DNA from: an uncultured Bacteroidota bacterium | Lineage (GTDB): Bacteria > Bacteroidota > Bacteroidia > Bacteroidales > F082 | Assembly: GCA_913055825.1 (NCBI GenBank) | Contig: CAJXKB010000013.1 | Span: 1 to 50,581 of the forward strand | Length of the DNA: 50,581 bases | Direction of reading: 5' to 3' | Shown: in pieces, positions 45,074 through 50,581 of the stretch | Layout of the letters: the number at the start of each line of letters is the position of its first letter | Position numbering within the stretch: position 1 is the stretch's first letter | Program-made: the position numbers and the translations under genes | The notes under the pieces: model-generated | Databases searched by the model: none | What the model was told of the DNA's origin: nothing | What the model saw: only the letters and a program-made list of their open reading frames with translations

Positions 45074-45092
45074 ACTATTAAACAAAGTTAGT
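45074..45092 (+). promoter_or_regulatory. Putative TetR operator, copy 3 (before tolC)
   Basis: ACTATTAAACAAAGTTAGT matches copy 2 at 15 and copy 1 at 14 of 19 positions. It lies just upstream of a one-mismatch -7 box TTTATTTG (45101-45108), about 77 bases before the preferred tolC start. Apart from copies 2 and 3 the 402-base region 44767-45168 shows nothing I recognise. Confidence 0.55.
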
Positions 45093-45168
45093 ACAATTAA
45101 TTTATTTGGCATGTTTTTTGTCAACACAATCGCCGTCTAAATTAAGTGTAATGGGTAAAATTATAGTA

Positions 45169-46644
45169 ATGGATCAAAAAAAAGAGAAATTGAATGTGCG
45201 CCTGCGCATGTCGGCTTTGTGTGTTATGCTGTTTTGTTTGCTTGGGCAGCAGTCCATTAATGCACAGCAGGTTGTCCGCCAACTAAGTCTTCGCGCTGCG
45301 GTGGACAGTGCGATGAACAATAACAGTCAGGTCAAACAGTATCGTCAGCTTGTGCAGCAAAAAGAGTACTTGGTAAAAGCAGCCAAAGGAAATTATTTTC
45401 CAACTATAAATGCAAATGGCGGCTATACCTACCTTAGTAAGAACCCTGAAGTAAACATGGATCAGGTAAAAAATTCGCTGAACGCCAATATGCAGCAGGT
45501 TGGTCAGGCGCTGGCACAAAGCGGTACTGTTCCGGCAAATATGCTTCCGCTTTTGGGCGGAATAATGCAGGGCCTAAGTCAGATGCCTTTGTCGAATGTT
45601 GTGATTGACCAACAGCAATATCCCAATCTGAACATCACAGCTATTCAACCTGTTTATTCGGGTGGAAAAATTGTGGCCGGGTTACGTTTTGCTAAAGCAG
45701 ATGCAGAAAATGCGCGTCAGCAATTAAGGGAAGTTGAAAATAAACTGACCCGCAAAACCATTAAAAATTATTATAGTGTAGTACTGTTGAATCAGGTTGT
45801 TAAAATACGCGAAAATGTGCTGGCAGGAATGAGAAAACATGAAAGTCAGGCCGAAAAAGCGTATAAGCTGGGAATGATCAACACACAGGAACTGTTGCGT
45901 GCTAAAGTAGCTGTTGCCAATGCCGAACGTGATTTGTCGGATGATAAAAACAAACAGTCGCTGGCACTTATGGCTTTAAAAACCAATATGGGCTTAAAGC
46001 AGGATACTACTCCCCTTGTATTAACAAATACCCTGAAATTTACAGTTGTACCGCTAAACCTTGAAAATCTGCAACAAGATGCGAAACTCCATCAGCCTAT
46101 TTTTAAACTCATTGATCAGCAGGAAAAAATGGTTCAGCAGAAAAAAGTAGTTGACCGTTCGGCTTTTCTTCCGCAAGTTGCTGCCTGGGGTGAATACAGC
46201 GCTTTTCAGGATCAATATCCGGTGATTATGCCTCCTGTTTCAGTTGGCATTCAGGCAAAAATCAATTTATTCGACGGCCTGAAGAAAATAAACAGGATAA
46301 AAGCTACCCAACATTTACAAAAACAAATTGTCAATGCCCGGAAATATGCAAACCAACAGGTCGATCTTTGGGTAAACCAATCGTACCGGAAAGCTTTAGA
46401 CTCACAAGAGCGCTATCTGAAAATGAAACCCACACTGGCTTTGTCGGCTGAAAACCTGAAAATTACTGAAAAACGTTTTCAGGAAGGCCTTTCAAAATCT
46501 ATCGACGTGATTGATGCACGCTTGCTGGATGAAAAAATCCAAATTGAACGTCTGCATAGCCTTTACGAATATAATCTGGCACTGGCCGATGTTTATCTCG
46601 CCACCGGCCAGCCCGAAAAAGCCGTTGAAATTTTAAACCGTTAA
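45169..46644 (+). CDS. TolC family outer-membrane efflux protein
   Basis: From the ATG at 45169 the protein has 491 residues; ATG 45151 is an alternative and TTG 45106 is unlikely. A signal peptide with a basic start ends near SINAQQ. The body shows the internal duplication of TolC proteins: LSLRAAVDSAMNNNSQVKQY at the start of the first half, and long amphipathic helices in both halves, for example KITEKRFQEGLSKSIDVIDA. It would form the trimeric exit duct for the adaptor and permeases encoded downstream. The adaptor gene follows after 23 bases. Confidence 0.92.
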   Translation: MDQKKEKLNVRLRMSALCVMLFCLLGQQSINAQQVVRQLSLRAAVDSAMNNNSQVKQYRQLVQQKEYLVKAAKGNYFPTINANGGYTYLSKNPEVNMDQVKNSLNANMQQVGQALAQSGTVPANMLPLLGGIMQGLSQMPLSNVVIDQQQYPNLNITAIQPVYSGGKIVAGLRFAKADAENARQQLREVENKLTRKTIKNYYSVVLLNQVVKIRENVLAGMRKHESQAEKAYKLGMINTQELLRAKVAVANAERDLSDDKNKQSLALMALKTNMGLKQDTTPLVLTNTLKFTVVPLNLENLQQDAKLHQPIFKLIDQQEKMVQQKKVVDRSAFLPQVAAWGEYSAFQDQYPVIMPPVSVGIQAKINLFDGLKKINRIKATQHLQKQIVNARKYANQQVDLWVNQSYRKALDSQERYLKMKPTLALSAENLKITEKRFQEGLSKSIDVIDARLLDEKIQIERLHSLYEYNLALADVYLATGQPEKAVEILNR

Positions 46645-46667
46645 CCATAAAAAAAACAGATAAAACC

Positions 46668-47648
46668 ATGAAAAAGAACAAAAGTATCCTTGCCTTATCC
46701 ATACCAGTTGTTGTAATTATTGTCGCCCTCTCATGGATGATTACAAAAAACAACCAACATAAAGAAAATATTATCGTCGGAACTTTTGAAGCTCCTACGG
46801 TAGATGTTTCCTCTGAAATTCCGGGCAGAATTGACAATATAACTGTCGATTTGGGCGACACCGTCCAAAAAGGGCAACTGCTTGCCACGCTGGAAGCTAA
46901 TATTATGAACGCCAAATTGGCACAAGCCCAAGGAATAAAAGAGGCTACTGAATCACTGATGAAGAAGGTTGAAAACGGAACCCGTGAAGAACTGATCAAG
47001 GCAGCCCGTAATCAATATCTGATGGCAAAAAGCCAGTTTGAATTTGCCGATAAAACCTACAAAAGATATCAGGTTTTGTACGCCGACAGTATCATCTCTA
47101 AACAGGAGATGGATGAAATGGATTTTAAACATACCGCTGCACAAAATCAGATGGAAGCGGCAAAATCCACTTATCAAATGGCAAAAAACGGAGCTACACA
47201 CGAAGACCTTCAAATTGTAAAAGGCAAGCTGGAGACAGCAAAAGGTGTTTATAATGAAGCACAGGCTTATTACAAACAGTTGAAAATTGTTGCCCCGGTG
47301 TCGGGTGAAATTAGTGATAAAATTGGTGAGGAAGGCGAAGTGATGAAAGCAGGATATCCTATACTCACTATTATGCGTCCCAATAAAATTTATGCTGTTG
47401 TCAATGTGCGGGAAGACAGGTTAGCCTATTTCAAAAAAGGAAAAATCGTGAATGGTAAAGTACCTGGCCTTGGCGGGAAAACTTTCCGGTTCAAAGTTTC
47501 TTATCTCGCTCCCATGGCCGATTTCGCCACCTGGACACCCACCAAAGAAAAAGGAGAATACGATTTGAAAACTTTTGAGGTAAGATTAAAACCGGCAAAA
47601 CCTATTCGTGGGTTGCGCCCGGGAATGACAGTACAAGTGAAATTATAA
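46668..47648 (+). CDS. HlyD-family membrane fusion protein
   Basis: The protein has 326 residues: an N-terminal membrane anchor (ILALSIPVVVIIVALSWMI), a lipoyl half (GRIDNITVDLGDTVQKGQLL), a long coiled-coil hairpin with several Ala/Gln/Lys heptads, the second lipoyl half (VAPVSGEISDKIGEEGEVMK) and a short beta-barrel. It is closest in layout to YbhG/EmrA-type adaptors paired with ABC-2 permeases. It sits 23 bases after tolC and 11 bases before the first permease. Confidence 0.92.
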   Translation: MKKNKSILALSIPVVVIIVALSWMITKNNQHKENIIVGTFEAPTVDVSSEIPGRIDNITVDLGDTVQKGQLLATLEANIMNAKLAQAQGIKEATESLMKKVENGTREELIKAARNQYLMAKSQFEFADKTYKRYQVLYADSIISKQEMDEMDFKHTAAQNQMEAAKSTYQMAKNGATHEDLQIVKGKLETAKGVYNEAQAYYKQLKIVAPVSGEISDKIGEEGEVMKAGYPILTIMRPNKIYAVVNVREDRLAYFKKGKIVNGKVPGLGGKTFRFKVSYLAPMADFATWTPTKEKGEYDLKTFEVRLKPAKPIRGLRPGMTVQVKL

Positions 47649-47659
47649 GAAAGACAACA

Positions 47660-48844
47660 ATGAAAGCACCTGCAATTTTTAATGTAGCAACACGTGAATG
47701 GCGTATGATGATCAGCAGCCGGAATTCGAGGATGTTGGTGTTGTGGGTTCCACTCATTGTCTTCACGATTTTGGCAGGAATTTATTCTGCCGGAGCATTA
47801 CGCAAAATTCCGGTTGCCGTGTTGGATCAGGATCATTCCAAACTTTCCAGGACGATTACCACCTTTATAAACGCTTCCCCCGATATGAAGGTAACCGCAC
47901 ATTTGCAGTCGGAAGCACAATTGAAAAATTACTTTCTCCACCATCCCGAAAAGGCTGTGTTTTGTATCCCCCGTGGATTGGAAAAAGATGTTTTTAAAGG
48001 AAAAAATACCGGAATAAATGTACTGACCAATTCAACCAATATCATTTATGGCAATGTGTTGAAACGGAATGCTTACCATCTTATTGAAACGGTTTCGGGC
48101 GGGGCCTTAATAAAAAAGCTTGTGGCACAGGGACTTACACCAAAACAAGCCAAACAACTGGCCCTGCCCATAGCGGTGAAAACCCATTCTTTATTTAACC
48201 CCGTATACAACTATTTGTATTATCTCGTACCTGGATTGCTTACTGTGTTGCTCCAAATGATTGTCTTCTTTATGGGAACACGTTCCCTGAACAAAGAATA
48301 CAAAAACGACAGACAGGCAGACCTGCAGCGTACCTCAAACCACAATATCCTTAATATTATAGTAGGTAAATTACTCGTTTACGTGGGTATTGGAATGACA
48401 ATTACTTTTTTCATCAGCATCATCTTCAATGCTTTTGGAATTCCTTATCAAAATAAAATCGGTGAAACACTCTTGCTTTTCTTTTTGTTTATTCTTGCCA
48501 ATGCCACGTTAGGGATGGCGCTTTCGGCGCTGGTAAAAGAAGAAATTGTTGCCCTCGATTTGGCTCTGTTTTACAACTCGCCGGCTTTTATCTTCAGCGG
48601 CTTCACCTTTCCCATCATGGGCATGCCCTTCTTCGATCAGCTTTGGGCACAATTTATCCCTTACACCCATTTTCTGCATGCCTTTTTTAAAATCTATCAA
48701 ATGGGAACCCCTCTGACATACGTAAGACAAGAATTTATGATACTCGGAATATTCATCCTGGTTGGCTTTCTTACAACCTATGTGGCCATGAAGCTAAGCC
48801 CGAATGAAAAATTATCATCAAATTTAATTATAAAAGAAGCCTGA
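47660..48844 (+). CDS. ABC-2 type transporter permease (first of pair)
   Basis: The protein has 394 residues with the ABC-2 topology: one N-terminal helix, a periplasmic domain of about 150 residues, then five helices from YLYYLVPGLLTVLLQMIVFF onward. It resembles YbhR/YhhJ-type drug-export permeases. The second permease starts 2 bases after its stop. No ATP-binding subunit is encoded in this operon. Confidence 0.92.
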   Translation: MKAPAIFNVATREWRMMISSRNSRMLVLWVPLIVFTILAGIYSAGALRKIPVAVLDQDHSKLSRTITTFINASPDMKVTAHLQSEAQLKNYFLHHPEKAVFCIPRGLEKDVFKGKNTGINVLTNSTNIIYGNVLKRNAYHLIETVSGGALIKKLVAQGLTPKQAKQLALPIAVKTHSLFNPVYNYLYYLVPGLLTVLLQMIVFFMGTRSLNKEYKNDRQADLQRTSNHNILNIIVGKLLVYVGIGMTITFFISIIFNAFGIPYQNKIGETLLLFFLFILANATLGMALSALVKEEIVALDLALFYNSPAFIFSGFTFPIMGMPFFDQLWAQFIPYTHFLHAFFKIYQMGTPLTYVRQEFMILGIFILVGFLTTYVAMKLSPNEKLSSNLIIKEA

Positions 48845-48846
48845 AA

Positions 48847-50040
48847 ATGAAAGTAATAACCAATATTGGTCAAATAATCAGGAACGAACTACAGCAGGTA
48901 ATCAGCGACCACAGTATTTTTCTTACTGTAATTGCCGCCCCCATTTTGTATGCATTTTTTCTCGGTTCTATTTATCTGAATAAAGACATCAACGAAATTC
49001 CTTTTGGGGTAGTCGATTACGACCATTCGCACGCCAGTCGCGAACTTATCCGGCAACTTTCGGCCAGCCCTAAAATAAAACTTACTAAAACATTAATGAA
49101 TGACAAAGAGGCAGACCGTGAATTGAAAAACCAAAATATTCAGGGGTTTGTGGTATTTCCCAAAAATTTTGAAAAAGACATCCTTAAACAAAAAGAAGCA
49201 CATGTAAATTTATTTTTAAACACGACACGTTTTCTGCCTTCCAACACGCTTAATATGGCTGTGAACAAGGTAATTCTGCAAACCGGAACACACATTCGCC
49301 TGCAACATTTTGAAGCTGCTAATGGCATCAACTCCAAAATTGCCCTAAAAATGACCGACCCCATAAAACCCGATATAAAGCCCATTTACAACCACACCAA
49401 CAGCTATGGCGATTTTTTACTGCCAGCCCTGTTTTTTATCATCCTGCAACAAACACTGGTGCTGGGTATGGCCGAAAGCATTAGTAGTGACAGACAAAAC
49501 GGGCTGCTGGTCCCCGCGTTACAAGCTTCACGCCATGGTATAATCAGTTATATGGTTGGAAAACCGGCCTATTACATCGTTTTGTATGCTACTTATTTGC
49601 TCTTTTTTACCTGGGTCATTTTCCCGGCATTTCAACTTCCGGTAGCCGCCTCGCTAATTCCAATTTTTGTCGTCAGCCTGCTGTTTATCGTGGCCACCGC
49701 AATCTATTCCATGCTAATTGGTTCATATATCAAAAAGCAGACACACGCCATGGAAATCCTGGCCTTTAGTACCTATCCGCTTTTTTTGTTATCCGGATAT
49801 TCCTGGCCTCTTTCTTCTATGCCCGCTGTTTTACAGGGTTTTGCAGCTCTAATTCCCACAACGCCCATGCTCGAAGCCATGCGGCGCCTCTATTTAATGG
49901 GCGGTAGCTGGCAAACTGTAATACCACAATTTCAGCATTTACTGCTGATTTTAGGATTCGCTGCCCTGCTGCTGACTGCCCGATTGTTTCAAATTAAAAA
50001 GAAAATGCAAACTATCAATATGGGGAATAAAACAGCTTAA
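48847..50040 (+). CDS. ABC-2 type transporter permease (second of pair)
   Basis: The protein has 397 residues and the same topology as its neighbour: an N-terminal helix, a large periplasmic domain, and a C-terminal group of helices starting at FLLPALFFIILQQTLVLGMA. The two permeases are paralogues and probably form a heterodimer. The operon ends here without an ATPase gene, and the next 540 bases have no gene. Confidence 0.92.
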   Translation: MKVITNIGQIIRNELQQVISDHSIFLTVIAAPILYAFFLGSIYLNKDINEIPFGVVDYDHSHASRELIRQLSASPKIKLTKTLMNDKEADRELKNQNIQGFVVFPKNFEKDILKQKEAHVNLFLNTTRFLPSNTLNMAVNKVILQTGTHIRLQHFEAANGINSKIALKMTDPIKPDIKPIYNHTNSYGDFLLPALFFIILQQTLVLGMAESISSDRQNGLLVPALQASRHGIISYMVGKPAYYIVLYATYLLFFTWVIFPAFQLPVAASLIPIFVVSLLFIVATAIYSMLIGSYIKKQTHAMEILAFSTYPLFLLSGYSWPLSSMPAVLQGFAALIPTTPMLEAMRRLYLMGGSWQTVIPQFQHLLLILGFAALLLTARLFQIKKKMQTINMGNKTA

Positions 50041-50055
50041 GAACTTGTAATAATA

Positions 50056-50137
50056 AATAACCGATGGCTCCCTTCCTGGAAATTCATAATATTATTTCTC
50101 ATGGTAGTATATGTAGGAAAGGGGGCCATCGGCTATT
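50056..50137. repeat. Imperfect inverted repeat of about 22 bp with a 37-base centre
   Basis: The left arm (50056-50077, core CCGATGGCTCCCTT) pairs with the right arm (50115-50137, core GGGGGCCATCGG), with one mismatch, one wobble and one bulged base. It starts 15 bases after the export operon. It has no T-tract and is larger than the other terminators here, so it may be a miniature mobile element or an RNA structure. Confidence 0.6.
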
Positions 50138-50214
50138 TGTTCTCTTTAATTAGGGCGGCTGTGGTTTCTGCCCGCATGGCCTGCCCCAACCCCACCGGGC
50201 TGTCCACTTTAGTG

Positions 50215-50307
50215 CCACCGCCAAAAAGGGTGTTCCGCCACGGCCGGCAAGGCGCTTCCTTCGTCAGCACTTGCGGCCTGCTTCACAACCCTTTTCGCCG
50301 GCGGCAG
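50215..50307. other. GC-rich rod-like structured element
   Basis: Three nested stems can be drawn: CCGCC (50218-50222) with GGCGG (50300-50304), AAAAGGGTGT (50224-50233) with ACAACCCTTTT (50285-50295, one bulge), and GGCCGGCAAG (50242-50251) with CTTGCGGCC (50270-50278, one bulge). The surrounding 50150-50335 stretch is clearly more GC-rich than the genome around it. It has no convincing coding content. A structured RNA or a repeat family is possible. Confidence 0.5.
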
Positions 50308-50581
50308 CTGCCGTTCCCATCCCATGCCGCTACTGAACAAATAAAAACGACTTATTTTTATGGGGAGAATTATCCAAATTTTTTCGTAGGGTGATACATG
50401 TGAATCAAAAGCTATTGGTTTCCTGGCTAATTCTTATGGCTAATTCCTATTTTAATGCGCTGATGGTAGTTATTAACATTGTCAAAAATCCCGAAGGGTA
50501 ATAGCCGTATGCGAAGCTTACGGAAATCTTGCGAATAGAATTCAGAACCCGGATCGGGTTCAACTAAAGATGAGATTAGGA

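Larger units (their letters stand above)
50045..50581. other. Gene-free right end of the window
   Basis: After the last permease no credible gene is seen. Besides the two structured elements, this stretch has a direct repeat of GGCTAATTC (near 50423 and 50437), a short CCGTA/TACGG stem at about 50505-50522, and a 7-bp hairpin GAACCCG/CGGGTTC at 50545-50561. The 294-base frame from 50101 crosses the structured elements and is judged non-coding. Confidence 0.5.

Noticed and set aside
50101-50394. Plus-strand frame of 97 codons at the right end
   Set aside because: It runs through one arm of an inverted repeat and a GC-rich self-complementary element, and the product looks like no protein family. 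Openness is explained by high GC.
50541-50575. GGGTTCAAC at the right edge as a tRNA T-arm
   Set aside because: No acceptor stem, D-arm or anticodon arm can be placed around it, and the bases form a local 7-bp hairpin.

Overview
The window looks like chromosomal DNA of a member of the Bacteroidota (Bacteroidetes). The signs are the ATP synthase operon in the order atpB-E-F-H-A-G with no beta or epsilon gene, an S46 dipeptidyl-peptidase, families typical of the phylum (DUF3109, the glucosaminidase lipoprotein, paired MacB-like permeases), almost no Shine-Dalgarno sequences, and repeated matches to the phylum's -7 promoter element TAnnTTTG. The species cannot be named from this sequence. No tRNA, rRNA, CRISPR array, transposase or phage gene was recognised.

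Layout. 1-3330 (minus): an AT-rich, tightly coupled four-gene cluster: M20D amidohydrolase, GNAT acetyltransferase, PLP racemase-like protein, and an M23-type metallopeptidase domain protein that runs off the left edge. 3331-3777: a gap with the remnant of a small membrane-protein gene. 3778-10930 (minus): carboxyltransferase, enoyl-CoA hydratase, biotin carboxylase, acyl-CoA dehydrogenase and both subunits of a 3-oxoacid CoA-transferase, with a divergent HMG-CoA-lyase-family gene at 11169. Together they fit leucine/isovalerate breakdown to acetyl-CoA and acetoacetate, although the lyase lacks the usual catalytic cysteine. 12262-18927: cell-wall glucosaminidase lipoprotein, a metallo-hydrolase/rsmI/hypothetical operon, thymidine kinase, enolase and two lipoproteins.

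19155-24250: ATP synthase F0 and F1 alpha, gamma and delta genes, with a perfect 16-bp hairpin between atpE and atpF. 24366-30783: ferritin, a GT39/GT2 glycosylation pair, a DUF3109 protein, a patatin-like phospholipase, tadA and glyA. 31066-35174: a ClC channel with CBS domains converging on a DPP7-like S46 peptidase. 35271-39649: a MacAB-like exporter (ATPase, two permeases, adaptor). 39927-44026: small zinc or cysteine proteins, a GNAT, a membrane-anchored coiled-coil protein and glycyl-tRNA synthetase.

44188-50040: a TetR regulator followed by a TolC/HlyD/two-permease ABC-2 export operon without an ATPase gene. Three related 19-bp sites lie at the tetR promoter, just after tetR, and upstream of tolC; they look like the regulator's operators. 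50041-50581 has no convincing gene but holds a large imperfect inverted repeat, a GC-rich rod-like structured element and further hairpins at the right edge.

The items I rate highest for follow-up are the left-edge amino-acid cluster, the three-operator TetR circuit, the atpE-atpF hairpin, the cysteine-less lyase and the structured element at the right end.
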